DNA of 62,567 nucleotides from Vermamoeba vermiformis (lineage: Eukaryota; Tubulinea; Echinamoebida): assembly GCA_045837725.1 (NCBI GenBank), contig JBEWZL010000045.1, positions 1 through 62,567 on the forward strand, read 5' to 3'. A model generated the notes under the pieces. The model worked only from the letters and a program-made list of their open reading frames with translations. It did not search any database and was not told where the DNA came from. The position numbers and the translations under genes are program-made. Below, one piece after another: positions 36,101 through 50,770 of the stretch. The stretch's first letter is position 1, and every line of letters begins with the position of its first letter.

Positions 36101-36615
36101 CGAGATTCGTGGACGGACAAGTCAAAGTGCTGCGCGAAAGCGAGGAAGTATGAAACTGAAACAAAATTCTCGGTTTTATTAGTATCTTAAATCGATTTAA
36201 TCAATCTTTAGATCCCCGTAGTGAAGTACTCACCGAGCGGAAAACATCTCGCCGTCATTGAGCGTCCGTCAAGAAAACCTTGGGGCTTGAACATTGTAAG
36301 TCAATTCAGTAAGTATTCAATACCATATTAATTTTATTTAAGGCCCCAAGTATTCTCCGTGTGTACGAGACAAACAAATGGACTATGATCACTAGCCTCG
36401 ATCTCGGCGAGGCAGTAGAAGCGCTTTGTTGGCTCGACGAAGAACACGCGGTGATCGGATCCACCGACGGAAAGATAAACCAAATGAGAATAGTGGTGCC
36501 TGAATTTGCTCACCTGTTCAAATACATTATTCCACCAGATCAAGGCAAAGAAATTTCACTACGCGACGTTTCGGACTGGTTCCGCAACGACGATCCGCAA
36601 ATCGAAGACTACTAA
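33165..36615 (+). CDS. F-box protein with WD40-type beta-propeller
   Basis: The N-terminus MDILPQECLDNVVSLLDVVSLVRFS, then SFVLSPRYWQIVDL, is an F-box. The first join uses a GC..AG intron (donor AG|GCAAGT at 33263), the only one that keeps the F-box frame. About twelve further exons code blade-like repeats: YLALGIERRILLWDMHSRQC, VDPYSLEPLPFAFLEQTG, AIDFNPANEDQLAVAGCGVRIFD, VKYSPSGKHLAVIE, and SILRVYETNKWTMITSLDL. The C-terminus is acidic (DWFRNDDPQIEDY). Such proteins are SCF substrate receptors. The gene starts 79 bp after the Cache-like gene and ends 62 bp from the CoA-transferase stop, tail to tail. Confidence 0.85.
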
Positions 36616-36677
36616 GACCCGTTGTTGCGAAATGAGTTTGATTTATTTTTATATAGATACACGAATATTAAAAGGTT

Positions 36678-39051
36678 TTACCATAAATCGGAGAATTCAT
36701 GTCGCACTGCCTTCTCTAAAGCCTCTCGGTGCATCGGATGTGCGATCTTGATCAACTCTTTCGCCCGTTGATGCAAGTTCTTGCCGTATAAATATGCAAT
36801 ACCATATTCGGTGACTACGTAGTGGACATGAGCACGAGTTGTTACGACACCACCGCCCTGAGAATAAAATTTTAACATTTGTACTGGATCCGATCTATAG
36901 TTACCGAGAGAAAACCGCTTTAAACTTCACTAATATGGCTGATTATACTTACTTGCTTAAGGAATGGTACTATTCTGCTAACGCCCTTGGAAGTAGTGCT
37001 CGGTAAAGCGATAATTGGCTTGCCTCCGTCTGACAACGCAGCGCCTCTCATAACTATTGGATTTAAAGTTAAATTAAGCTTTAAAAACATATTACTCTTA
37101 TATTTAAATCACTTACAGTCCATTTGACCTCCAACTCCGGAATAAATCTTGTTGCCGATCGAATCTGCGACAACTTGACCAGTCAGATCCACTTCAATCG
37201 CACTATTGATAGCAATAACCTAATATTGATATGAATATATGGCTATTAATAAGTGTATTGTACTTACCTTAGGATTTTGCTTTACAACAGCCGGGTCATT
37301 AATATTTTCAATGCGCAAGAAATGTACGAGCGGATTGTCATCGATAAAATCGTATAATTTCTTAGTGCCCATGCAAAAGCCGACAATCATAAGGTTTTTG
37401 TATAACTATGATAGCACAGGTTAGATTAAGAACGATAATTAAGTCAAAAAAACTTAATATAGGATCCAGTACGCGGATCTTGAAACTTACTTTCTTCTCT
37501 TCGTTGGTGATCACGCCTCGCTCCACTAAGTCGATTACACCGTCTGAAAACATTTCAGTATGAATTCCGAGTCTTTTGTGGCCCTTCAACTCGCTCAGTA
37601 CTGCATCTGGAATGGATCCAATGCCCATTTGAAGCGTGGCACCTAAGTTGCAAAGTCACTAATAAAGTCATCTAAATATGGCTGTAGTGTTGAATTACCA
37701 TCAGGAACAAGACTAGCAACCAATTTTCCAATCTTTTGCTCGATCTCGTCTGGAATTTCTCTTTCTCGAACAAAGATCGGTTCATTGACTTCGACCAACG
37801 AATCTAAGATAGTGGTTAGACATTATATACTGTATTTTTATAACGTACCAATGCAAGAGACGTGAATGAGACCATCACCGTGCGTTCTCGGCATCTGTGG
37901 ATTTACTTGCGCGATGACTGTCTTAGCACATTCAACCGCAGTAACTGCTACGTCGACTGAAGTGCCTAATCACAATAATAAAATTAATAAAACTGATCCA
38001 CCAATGGCCTCTCGTCAATTTTCGATCGTTTGTAAGATCGCTACAAAAACTCTCAGAATTCATGAAAGAATTTGAAAATCACGTGACATCGCTATTTCCT
38101 TATATAGAAATCGATATTTGTACTTACCCAACGAGCAGTAACCGTGCTTGTCAGGAGGTGAGACGTGGATCAGTGCTGCATCTAGCGGCAAAATGTCTCG
38201 TTTGAACAATAGTGGCACTTCACTTAAGAACACTGGTATATAGCCCGCACGACCTTCTTGCACCGCTGAACGGAGATTGGCACCCGTGAACAAGTTGTTC
38301 ACTTTGAAAATGCCCGTGTACTTGGGATCTGCGTACTCGGCTTTGCCCTAAAAATAGAAACAATTTAATATCGAAAAAAAATCGCCATTATCTACAGTAG
38401 TATTAGTATTAGTTTAATTATCGGCTTACTTCGGTGTGCAAATGAACGATCTCGACATTTTTCAGTTCTTTGTGTCTGTTCGTCATGGCCTATAAATTTT
38501 TATAAATTTGTGTTTATTCTAATAATTATATTCCTTGTTTAATTATACCGGCTTAGCAAGCAAATAACCACGCAATTGGAAAACAAAAGTAAATTTAAAA
38601 AAATCTCGCCTGTGGTCATGATGCTGTACAGCGATATTCCCTATTGTATTTAATTTACCTTAATTAATTGTTGTGGCGCAGCAGCTACACCGTGAATGAA
38701 CACGCGGTCATTGGACTTGATACATTGCACGGCTTGTTCAGCTGTCACGATTTTGGGCAGAGGTCCACTCGGCACGGTGACTAAAAATTAGGTCATTAAT
38801 AAGGTAACGTGGGGAAGGCATTTGTTGTCGCGTAACGAAAATTTCAAAATAAATAATGAAAAATCAACAAAAATATTTGCAATAATTACTACCATCAAAT
38901 AAATAGCGAGGATCTGCAGAAAAACGATAACTGGTGCGTAAAGCATCGAGCAAATATTTTACTTACGTTTGTGCAAGCTGAAGTGTCTGACGGATCTGCC
39001 TCCGAGCTTAGTGGACTGCTTAATGACAGTCTGCGCTACTTTAGCGAACAT
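36678..39051 (-). CDS. Acetate:succinate CoA-transferase, organellar (467 aa)
   Basis: Twelve exons from 39051 to 36678 total 468 codons. The start MFAKVAQTVIKQSTKLGGRSVRHF is an Arg/Lys-rich amphipathic presequence for the mitochondrion-related organelle. Acetyl-CoA hydrolase/transferase landmarks follow: IHGVAAAPQQLI, HVSPPDKHGYCSLG, MPRTHGDGLIHVSC, LGIHTEMFSDGVIDL, INSAIEVDLTGQVVADSIG, YSGVGGQMDFMRGAALS and the C-terminal GGGVVTTRAHVHYVVTEYG. It moves CoA from acetyl-CoA to succinate, releasing acetate; succinyl-CoA synthetase then makes ATP. This is the signature energy step of anaerobic mitochondria and hydrogenosomes. [FeFe] hydrogenase and the ADP/ATP carrier lie within 8 kb. Confidence 0.95.
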
Positions 39052-39389
39052 TGAGCTGTGTGCTACTTAATGGTTAGAAATTTACAACTGATTTAGCGAC
39101 GGTTGAAAGACGAAAAATCCGTTTCAGAAACACCTTTCATGAAAATTCAGTCGAAAGCAAAAAAGCAGATCTTGCAATTTAGACAGCTGGAGACCACACT
39201 ACGAAATTTATTTATTCTCAAGTAGCACGCCGATCATGCATGGCCAGAGGAAATTCATTTCTGCGAAATTCTTGCTTGATTTAAAAATCTTATTTGGCGC
39301 CTTTTTGGGCTGATTATTTCAATATTCATAATAGAAGAGCACATTAGATGGAACAAATAACAAAATAATTATTTGTGGAGGTGTGGAAG
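39052..39389. other. Divergent intergenic region
   Basis: 338 bp between the start codons of the CoA-transferase (minus) and the BRCT gene (plus). It must carry both promoters; no specific motif was recognised. Confidence 0.4.
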
Positions 39390-40675
39390 ATGTATTTCAA
39401 CGTAGATGCAGACATTAATGTTCACGGTCCTGGCTCTTCAGCTGAGCGCACTGAATATTGCAAAACATGGTAATTATATTTTTAAAATATCGTTTAGCTA
39501 TTTATGAATGCGAAATACGCTCCTATTCGCCCTACAAAGATATCCTTAATTTTTGGATCTTCGTTCTGGGCTTACCTTAATAGTGCACATAAAATTTATT
39601 GGTACTAACAGCTATTTACTTATTTTAAGGCAAGAAAAAGAGCGAGACAAACAATATTACAAGCAGCGCCTTGAAAAATGGGAAAAACAACAATCCACGA
39701 CTGAGGTACGCAAGAATTTATTAATTTAATACTTTATTAGCGTATTCAAAACTCTTAATTAACCCTGGAACCATAGCTGAAATCAGAAACGTTCAAAGGA
39801 GTGACGGTCTGGATCTCAGGGTACACCGATAAGTCGTCAGATCTACAGCTCAAAACATTAGTCGCACAACATGGTGGACAAATATCGTAAGTCACTTCGT
39901 TGTGAGACTGGCGGGATTAATTACTATATATAGTAAATCGGCCAATAATACTAACGGTCTCTTTTACGCAGGTGGTTTTTTTCGGCTACTCGCACGACTC
40001 ACATTATTTGCACCAATCTCGCAGCTGCAAAGATTGATCGAATGTTAAAACGGGTGGGAGCTAAGAAATTTATCCCGGTGGTGCATCCAGACTGGATTTT
40101 AAATTCAGTGAAACAACGGAAGCTATTGCCCGAACACGACTTCCGCGTCATTCAACCGACCAATCAGCATCAAATAGACCAATTCTTTACGAGAAAAGCA
40201 GACAGCACTAGTGATTTAGACGATGAGGACAGTGTTAGCGACAGTACTGCGGAGGATACTAACAAACCCAAAGTTATTCCGCGACCCATTTATAGTCCGA
40301 AGAAGACCTTACACGACGCCACTAAAACTTAGTCCAAAAAAGGAAAAGAAACAAGATGCAAATGAACCGAAAACGATCGATGATGCTGGTAAAAATAATG
40401 GCAATGATATCATGAAGAATTCTGAAAAAGACAAAGAAAATTTTGAGCCAGTACTGATTGACGCGGCACAAGACGCTAACAACAATAAGAAAGAAAAGGT
40501 ATTGAAGAATATTGACATTAGAACGGGCAAAGTGATCAAAACTTCAACGACGAGTGCAGTCCAAGTCAAAAAATCATCGAACAAACCACCACTCGCTAAA
40601 CTTTCGTTGTTGTCCAACGGCCAGTTCAAAAATATTCCTAATGTCGCTAAGAAATCAGGACCAGTCAAAAAATAA
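39390..40675 (+). CDS. REV1-type BRCT protein without polymerase domain
   Basis: The start MYFNVDADINVHGPGSSAERTE and helical KERDKQYYKQRLEKWEKQQ precede a single BRCT domain like that of REV1: VTVWISGYTDKSSDLQL, HGGQIS|WFFSATRTTHIICTNL and HPDWILNSVKQRKLLPEHDF. Full REV1 carries a Y-family polymerase and is about 1000 aa; here the BRCT is followed only by a basic/polar tail ending AKKSGPVKK. The frame changes near 40265-40332 from one ending at TAG (40330) to one that runs to 40675; a +1 step or an indel would join them. It may be a truncated relic or a BRCT-only adaptor for DNA repair. Confidence 0.7.
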
Positions 40676-40926
40676 ATGACACTTGTATTGTACTAACTTT
40701 TTTGTCCCACAAATTCTCGCCCTTTTTTTGCCTTACTTATTAGGGCACATTTCTCTTTCAACTAAAATAACCATACATACAAAATAATAGATTAGAATAG
40801 ATCTCCCCCACAGGAGATTACGAACGATAATGAAATTTCTTGCAAGATTTAGTTTTTGGCCTATGGTTTCCTTCAACATTTTCGTGTCAGAGTCATTTTG
40901 CGAAAACATATTATAGCGATAACAAC

Positions 40927-41935
40927 ATGAGCAGCAGTATTAAAGATTCAAAAGTTAAAGTCGCTGCGTGCGAGCTCCGAACAGAAAATGAAGCAGATTT
41001 CGAACTAGATTGGAATAATTTAAAGAAAACTCTATCAGAATGTCCTGTCGATATATTATTGTTACCTGAAATGCCTTTCTACGAGTGGATTTGCCGACAT
41101 CCGGAGAAGAACCAAGATCTATGGAATTTATCGGTTAAAAAGCAACGCGAATTTTTAAATCGATTACCGGTATGAAAACGATATACCTGGTTGTTATTGA
41201 TATTTTCTATAATATTAATGCCTTTTTAAAAATTAAAGGAGCTGAAAACTAGATTCGTTGCAACAACAATTCCAACCACAAAGAACGGAGAAAACCGAAA
41301 CACAGCGATTATTGTAGACAATACTAGCGGGTATAAATTTATAAGAGTTAACGATTCAATTCAAATTCCTAATTCGACTCTAGGTCGATCCTCTATGAGC
41401 ACGATAAAGCATACTTACCAAACGAGGATGGAGTGTGGGAGAGCACGTGGTATAATCGAGGTGATAAAGAGTTCACACCATTTGCAATAGAACTCGGCAA
41501 CAACAAGCGAGTGTTGTGTAGCTTCCAAATCTGCTCGGAGTTATGGTTTATGGAGCACGGCAGAACTTCAGGGCAACAAGGTGCTCATATCATCTTTTCG
41601 CCTCGTGCTACTGGTCCTAAATCTCTCGCTAAATGGACCGCTGGAGGTAAGTCAGATGGCTCCTTTACATACACAACTCAATCCGTTACACGATGTCTAG
41701 TACGTTGCTAATTCTACGTTGATTAGGACAAGCGCTAGCTGTAGTATCAGGGTGCTATAGTATCTCCTCAAATAGAGTTGCTGAAGATCGTTTCGGAGGC
41801 AAAGGCTGGATCATTTCGCCTGATGGAGATCTGCTTGACTTTACAACGAGTGACAAGCCTGTAGTCATTGCTGATATCGATATTGATGTTGCTAATGAGG
41901 CCAAGAAGACATACCCGAGAAACATCGTCATGTAG
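40927..41935 (+). CDS. Carbon-nitrogen hydrolase (nitrilase superfamily amidase, 268 aa)
   Basis: Four exons (40927-41169, 41239-41330, 41384-41646, 41727-41935) give 269 codons. The catalytic triad of the family is in place: Glu in DILLLPEMPFYEW, Lys in YEHDKAYLPNEDG and Cys in VLCSFQICSELWF. ARALGA-like end blocks follow (GAHIIFSPRATGP, SGCYSISSNR, GGKGWIISPDGDLL). These enzymes cleave non-peptide C-N bonds (N-carbamoyl amines, omega-amides). Substrate is not evident; a link to the dihydropyrimidinase 12 kb away (N-carbamoyl product) is possible but speculative. No presequence seen. Confidence 0.87.
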
Positions 41936-42171
41936 AGAACCTCTTGTAGCCAGTCAGATTCGTCGATCCCCAAATGAACCCGTGTTTTCCAATTGCTCCA
42001 TAATCTGCCCTGCTTTGGTCTCTTCAATAGCGTGTACAACTTATTAAATAGGTTGATATTTCAGCTGACGCGTGATGCCCAGAAATTTTCATGAAACAAA
42101 CGGAACAACCTTTCACCCAAAAAACAAAATTTGTTTTTGTTTGAGATAGAAGATCGTCGTATTGATCACAA

Positions 42172-44847
42172 ATGTTAGGACGATTGGTTAATTTAACGCG
42201 ATCAATCAAGATTGCAAGCAGATCCCTTGCAACAAAACAGATTGCAAGAAAATACGCAGTGGATCCTTTAGGACCTCACACAGACCAAGATAAAAAGCCT
42301 CAAGTCACGTTAAAAGTAGACGGAAAATCAGTATCAGTGCCAGTCAATAGCACAATTTTAGATGCATGCAAGAAAGCCAAAAGTTACGTACCAACGCTGT
42401 GCTATCACCCAATGCTACGTATAGTCGGTCAATGTCGAGTATGCTTAGTCGAGATTGCCACTAGAAAAAATAAATTAGTTCCAGCATGCGCAACAAAAGT
42501 TGAGCCAGGTATGGAGATCAACACGGATTCAGAACAGATCCAAAAATCAGGTAAATATGAATTAATCATGATTTTAATAATTATTAATTTAATGAATAAT
42601 TGTAGTCGTGCAAAACCTTCAATTTTTGCGCTGTCGACATCCAAACGAATGCATGACGTGCGAAGCTGACGGGCAGTAAGTTCCTGAAATACTAATATTA
42701 AAGAAAATTGTTAATTAATCACTGTTCTAAGTGCTTGGATTTATTTACCTAACGAAGCTAAAAGATTTCGTGAACCAATTTTAATAGGCTATTTTTAGCT
42801 GCGAGTTCCAAAGCTTAGTTTATCGCTACGGCGTCGAAGAAATTCTTCCAAAAATGCACCACGATCGATCAGATATTCGCGACACTTCTTCAAATGCTTT
42901 GGTACGCGACATGAACAAATGTATTTTATGCAGCCGTTGCATTCGCGCTTGTTCTGATGTTCAAGGAATGGTAAGTAGTAATAGCCATTGCAAAGCCATA
43001 ATATCGATCTTAATGGTCTAATTTAGAATATTCTCGGCATGATTGGTCGTGGCAATACAGAACACGTTTCAACTGTTGGAGAAGTTCCGATAAATCAAAC
43101 ACGTACGAACAACTTCTTTTCTTTGCAATAATTTATCGATATTAACACGTACCGAATATAGCGTGCATTAGTTGCGGTCAATGTACTGCCGTTTGCCCTG
43201 TTGGCGCGTTGATTGAAAAGCCTCATATTCATCCAGTACAAAAAGGACTCATGCACAAAAGTGGCAAAATATACGTGGCACATATCGCACCAGCTGTTCG
43301 TGTCGCAGTGTCGGAACAATTTGGTCTTAAACCAGGCACTATTAGCACGAACAGATTAGTCACCGCATTGAAAGAATTAGGATTCGATTACGTGTTTGAC
43401 ACAAACTTTGGAGGTATGCAGCTTGCCCCTAAAAATAGACCTATGAGACTAACGTTAATATTTTCAGCGGATTTGACCATTATGGAAGAAGCCACGGAGT
43501 TCACTCGTCGTGTCAAAGAAGGTGGACCATTCCCTATGTTCACTTCGTGCTGCCCTGGCTGGATTAATCTAATCGAGAAATCTTATCCCGAAATGGAACC
43601 GCACTTGTCGAGCTGCAAGAGGTAAGAACAGAATTCTTGCAAAGATTACCGGATCTAACTTATTGCTCGTAGTCCTCAAGGCATGATGGGCGCGCTCATT
43701 AAACGCCTAATTGCTCAACGATTGAATGTGGCACCAGACCAAATAGTAAACGTCTCTATTATGCCGTGCGTTGCGAAGAAAGATGAAATTGCACGACCAC
43801 AGCTGTCGTTGGAAATGACCGACAAAGACGGCAACAAGAAAGTCATTCCTGAGACCGACTATGTCCTGACAACTCGTGAGATTGGTCGTTTGATAGAAAC
43901 AGAACGAGTAAGTCAAAAATACCTCTTTTTTTATCGCTTCAAGTTGCAGCAACTTACTTTTGACCGAATAGATCCCGTTCGCGTCACTTCCTGAAACAGA
44001 CTTTGACAATCCTCTCGGCGAGACAACAGGTGCAGCAGCGCTATTCGGAGCTACAGGCGGTGTTCTAGAAGCAGCTCTTCGCACAGCATACTCGATGATC
44101 ACCGGTCAAGAGCTCACTAAAGAGCAAGTTGATTTCCACAGCGTGAGAGGGTAAGACCAATGGCGTACTATCGATTATACTTTCATTGCTAAGCCCTATT
44201 GAATAGTGCCGCTAGTGTTCGTGAAGCGACCATTCCAGTGGCTGGAACTCCGGTCAATGTTGCGGTCATTCACGGTACGGCGAACATCAGAAAAGTCGTC
44301 GAGAGCGTTAGAGATGGTGGCAAATATAAGGACTTCCATCTCATCGAAGTCATGGTAGGTTAAATTGTGCGTGGCAAATTTTAGCACCATCACTGATCGA
44401 TTTTTGCTAAGGCTTGTCCTGGTGGATGCGTCGGAGGTGGCGGTGAACCGAAAACGGGCACTATCGATCCAAACATTGTTAAAGAACGCATTGCAGCTAT
44501 TTACGGTAAGACTTACGCTTCCTCGAGCTCCGAAAGTGGTCTAATCTGCTTCTACAGAAATCGATAAAAATAAGCCTCTTCGCAAGTCCCATGAGAACCC
44601 AGCGATTAAACAATTGTACGCCGATTATTTTGGTGAACCTGCTTCGCACAAGGCGCACGAGATTCTCCACACGCACTACACTGATCGGTAAGATCTGTTC
44701 ATGAAACATTGCATAGCTGGAAATCTTACCTTGCTTGACAGACGCGGCGAAGTTAAAGCCAGAAGCGATGTTCCTTTCGGTGCACCACCTGTCGTTGAGC
44801 TCAAGCACCCAGAAGAGGACGTCGAACACATCCGAACCAAAATCTGA
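42172..44847 (+). CDS. hydA: [FeFe] hydrogenase with organellar presequence (664 aa)
   Basis: Twelve exons total 665 codons. MLGRLVNLTRSIKIASRSLATKQIARKY is a cleavable presequence. A plant-type [2Fe-2S] domain follows (PTLCYHPMLRIVGQCRVCLVE), then the His/Cys cluster region (CRHPNECMTC), a 2x[4Fe-4S] ferredoxin domain (CILCSRCIRACS and CISCGQCTAVCPVGAL), and the H-cluster domain with all three signatures: L1 FTSCCPGWINL, L2 IMPCVAKKDE and L3 EVMACPGGCVGGGGEP. It reduces protons to H2 with electrons from ferredoxin or a NuoE/F module in the organelle. Length and domain order are those of eukaryotic M3-type enzymes. Tail to tail with the ADP/ATP carrier, 183 bp apart. Confidence 0.97.
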
Positions 44848-45030
44848 TCACAAAATAATTGGATCCGGCAAATAAAAGCAAAAAAATTGTAAATAATTAC
44901 CTTGTTATTAGTACTGACCAATAAGACCATAGACGAGACGACAGCCATTATTTTTTAATTTTTGTTTTATTTCCCTATTGAATATTCACGATACAATCGC
45001 AATCGAGTGGAAGTTCATTTACAAATAAAC

Positions 45031-46224
45031 TTATCCACCACCACCGCTACCGTAGGTCTTGCCGAAGAAGAGCATTTGCAACTTGTCGTAACCGGCCAAG
45101 ACACCAGCACCAGCGACGGCTCTCAAAATGTTGGCACCAGCGCCCTTGAAGAGAGACTTGGTACCTTCCTTCTTGGTGATTTCAACAAAGGCGTGCATAG
45201 AGCTCTTGTACTTGACAGCTTCACCAGAAGTCATCATCATACGTCTGCGGACAGTATCGATGGGGTAAGAAGCGAGACCAGCACCGATGGTGACACCCCA
45301 ACCCAAGAAGAAGGAGGCGATGAAGGAGTCCTTCATGTTGCCAGTCAAGAGGACGGGCTTCAAGGAATCGAACATACCGAAGTACAAACCACGGTAGACG
45401 ATGATACCAACGCAAGAAATGACGAAACCACGGTACAATCCAGCAACACCGTCAGAAGCGAGGGTCTTCTTGTAGACGTCGACGAGACCGTTGAATTGAC
45501 GAGTACCACCCTTCTTGGCAGACTTGTTGTCGTTAGCCAAACGAGTACGGGCGTAGTCCAAAGAGTAGACGAAGGCCAAAGAAGCAGCACCAGCAGCACC
45601 ACCAGAAGCCAAGTTACCGGCGAACCACTTCCAGTAGCCGTCCTTGTCCTTGGTGTAGCCGAACATTTTCTTGAAGTAGTCCTTGAAGGCGAAGTTCAAG
45701 GCTTGAGTAGGGAAATAACGCAAGACGTTGGCAGTGTTTCCTCTCCACAACGAGGCAACTCCTTCTTCCTTGATGACACGGGAGAAGCAGTCGTTGATAC
45801 CCTTGTAAGGCTCAGAGAGACGACCAGACTTGAGCATTTCATCCTAAATCGCGCAAAAAAAACTATTTAGCAAAAATCCCAAAAATAAATTGTCGGTTAT
45901 TTATCGTGCTTTCGAGAACACATGTTATTTGAGCTGCTTGACTTATTTTTATCATTAAATAATATCTTTGCTCAACGAATCAAATCTGAATCTTTTCAGA
46001 CCGAGCTCAATTCGTTGGATCTTTGGATGTTTTCGCTAAGATATATGATATGCACGACAAAAAACAACTAAACTCCACAAAACACTTACTTGATTTTGAA
46101 TCAAGAGCTTAACACGCTCGATGGGGGCGGCAGCAGTCTTGGAGACAGCAGCAGAAACACCACCCATCATAAAGTCGATGAGGAAAGCGGTAACGCCTCC
46201 CTTTTCACCCTTCTTGTCAGACAT
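45031..46224 (-). CDS. AAC: Mitochondrial ADP/ATP carrier (315 aa)
   Basis: Two exons (46224-46090 and 45843-45031) give 316 codons. Three mitochondrial-carrier repeats are visible with PxxxxK/R motifs ([38 protein letters not shown]). RRRMMM is the diagnostic nucleotide-carrier signature. Codon choice is strongly biased to C/G-ending codons, as expected for abundant expression. The C-terminus ends in GSGGGG. The carrier exchanges cytosolic ADP for organellar ATP across the inner membrane, the export step for ATP made via the CoA-transferase pathway encoded nearby. Confidence 0.97.
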
Positions 46225-46553
46225 CGTTGTTGTGTAAGTGTGAGGAAAGAACAAAAAGAAAAATAAATCGGGCCAACAAAATTGGCCGTGAGTTCATTCT
46301 GCCTCCCTGTTTATTGCCTCCCGGGAGGCACTTTTATTAGCCGTTGCCTAGCTCCCATTATCCTCAATTAAACATGAACGGCCTCTAATACGTACCAGTA
46401 CACCGATTTTATCAAAATTTGTCGATATTTAGTTATCTCCGAAAACGTTGTGGCAGATCCAGCGATTTTTAAGCTTGTGGGAGCTCGTGTGACCATTCAA
46501 GGTGACAATTTAATCGCAAATTTATCCATATATTTAATAAATAATCTGTACAT
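46225..46553. other. Intergenic, nothing recognised
   Basis: Spacer between the carrier promoter and the 3' end of the DnaJ gene. It holds a CCTCCCGGGAGG palindrome near 46318 but no gene. Confidence 0.5.
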
Positions 46554-48363
46554 TTATTTGGCGAGCACGATAGCGCTGTTATCGTCTGCAGTTTTGTCAG
46601 TATCCGCCGTGTTATTATTAGGCGCGTTTGTATTATTATTATTATTGCCACGTGGCGTGTTAGCGGGCGTTGACGTGACGCTCTTCTTTTTCTCTTTTTC
46701 TTCCTCCTTGCGCTGCTTCTTCAATTTTTTGGCGGCTTTTTTGTACGTGGATCCGATCGTTTTGACGGCCTTTACTCGCTTTGATCTAATCTTCTTATCG
46801 ACTTCTTTATTACCGAGGACCTCTTCGCATACTTGTCGTACCACTCCATTAATCTACAGATATTGTTAACAATCTCGATCGCGATCCGATCAAATCCCGT
46901 GTCATACCTCCAACTTTCCAATCTTCCACATCGTGTTAAGACCATGGTCTGTAACTTTTTGTTGCATTTGTTGCAGCTGCTCTTCGGTTTCAATTTGGCC
47001 CTCTTCGAGCTTGCGTTCCATGTCAATTTGGGCTTGCTCGTAATTTACGACAGATCTGTGGTGCACCAAAAAAATCATTAGGACTTCCCCAAAGGTGATG
47101 GAAGCGCAGATGTATTACCCGACAGCTGAAAATGCCTGACTCATCAATTGCGTCTTCTCTTTGATCTCTGCAAAGAACCCAAGAAATCTGTGCGTGACAC
47201 GAGGTTAGGCCATTTAGTATAAGATTATATAGCAAGCCTAGGAGACCAGACGTTAACACTTACTTGTTGCCGTGTTGTGTAGCTTCTTGGTCATAAATCT
47301 CTCCAACGTAAGCAACAAGTGACAGGCCACCAGGGGCGTCAATCTTAGCTTCGACATCCGCTTGAATGAGTGCCTCGAAATCTGTTGGAATATATTAGAC
47401 ATGATTATATTACATTAATATGATTAGGTATCGCAATGGGCTGCAATTATAGATTCTCTAACAATAGAAATGTCGTACCTTTTTGATTTCCTGCTTCTGC
47501 GAGTTTGATTTTTTCAACGAGCGCAGCTTTCAAATTGTTAATTCGTTCGTCTTGTTTGGCTTTCATTTTTTCCATCAGTTCATCTTCATTGATAATTCCG
47601 CTCATCTATGCAAATGAATAAGAAAGGAAATTACATTTCGGATCCGTGGATCAGCGCTTGTCTGATTATTGAAACTAGGGCTTACTTGAAGTTCAATTAT
47701 AGTAGCAAAGCTCATTTCGCCGAAACAATCGTCAAATTTACCGCCACCAAACAACATGCTGAACAATTCTCGTGGATCCATTCCGTCACCTCCTGCACCA
47801 CCAGATCCAACACGTTCGAGACCAGCCTACGGATTATTATTGCATTATTATTGGATATAATGATAATTATAGTTAAACAAAGAAATAATTCGTGCGTAAA
47901 ATTACAATGTTCGATCTGTGAATTAAAGGGCGGCGGGACTTACTTTTCCGTGTTTATCATAAATAGCGCGCTTCTCATCATCGCTTAATACTTGATAGGC
48001 TTCGCTAATTTTTTTGAACTTGAATAAAATAAGAATTAGAAATACAACGCAAAATCAGCTCAAACAATTCAGAGCGAATTTATTTAAATTAATGTTTACC
48101 ATAGTCTCGGCATTAGGATCGTCGGGGTTTTTATCCGGGTGATAGATTTTGGCCTGTAAAATAAGGAAATTAATATTTCATTTTGGATCCGAGTATCTTT
48201 TCGATATTTTAATTACAGGTCAATAGCGCGCGTAATTATTAACGCCACGTATAGTTACCTTAAGAAAATAGGCTTTTTTGATTTCACCCTTTGTGGCTTC
48301 TTTGGTGACCTCAAGCACCTCGTAGTACTCCAGATCTACTTTTTCAACGTCTGGTTTTTCCAT
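46554..48363 (-). CDS. DnaJ (Hsp40) co-chaperone with DnaJ-X domain
   Basis: Exons from 48363 leftward (48363-48259, 48153-48100, 48018-47944, 47826-47686 and about five more). The J domain covers residues about 11-75: [35 protein letters not shown] with the HPD motif, then [19 protein letters not shown] short Gly-rich linker ([22 protein letters not shown]) leads to the DnaJ-X domain seen in CAJ1/DJP1-type proteins ([50 protein letters not shown]). The tail is Lys-rich, then Asn/Thr-rich. It stimulates Hsp70; DJP1 relatives act in peroxisomal or ER targeting, but location here is unknown. Divergent from the TMEM144-like gene. Confidence 0.92.
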
Positions 48364-48597
48364 TGTTAATTGTATTATTTACAAATGTATAATGTTATTG
48401 AATACAATAAATAAACAAATAATGATTTTGCAACGAGAGCGAGGGAATTTGATTCACCGGCTAAAAATAAGTAGTCTGAAAATTGAACCCTTTTTGTCGA
48501 ACAGTGAATAAGGCACGAGCACTATACTCAGTATATTATTATTGTACGCCTATTTCCGTTAAATCAGAACGCAAATTCAGATTCTGCAAGTTCAGCA

Positions 48598-50571
<1,974 letters not shown>

Positions 50572-50770
50572 ATATTGCTACAATTATTCTAGAAAGACGC
50601 AGCAATTTCATCATTCGCTTGCAAAAATTCAACAGTAATTTAATTGGATTATTACAAGTAAGGCTAATTAGTACACTAATAGATCTATTAAAACAGCTCG
50701 AGATCTTCGATTACAGTAAGGTCACGCTTATTGGTCGGACAAGCAGTTCCGTAACCACCCAATCTGCGCA

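Noticed and set aside
44962-45870. 302-codon plus-strand ORF opposite the ADP/ATP carrier
   Set aside because: It is the antisense of a strongly codon-biased real gene; composition (Thr/Ser/Glu/Val) is typical of a shadow frame.
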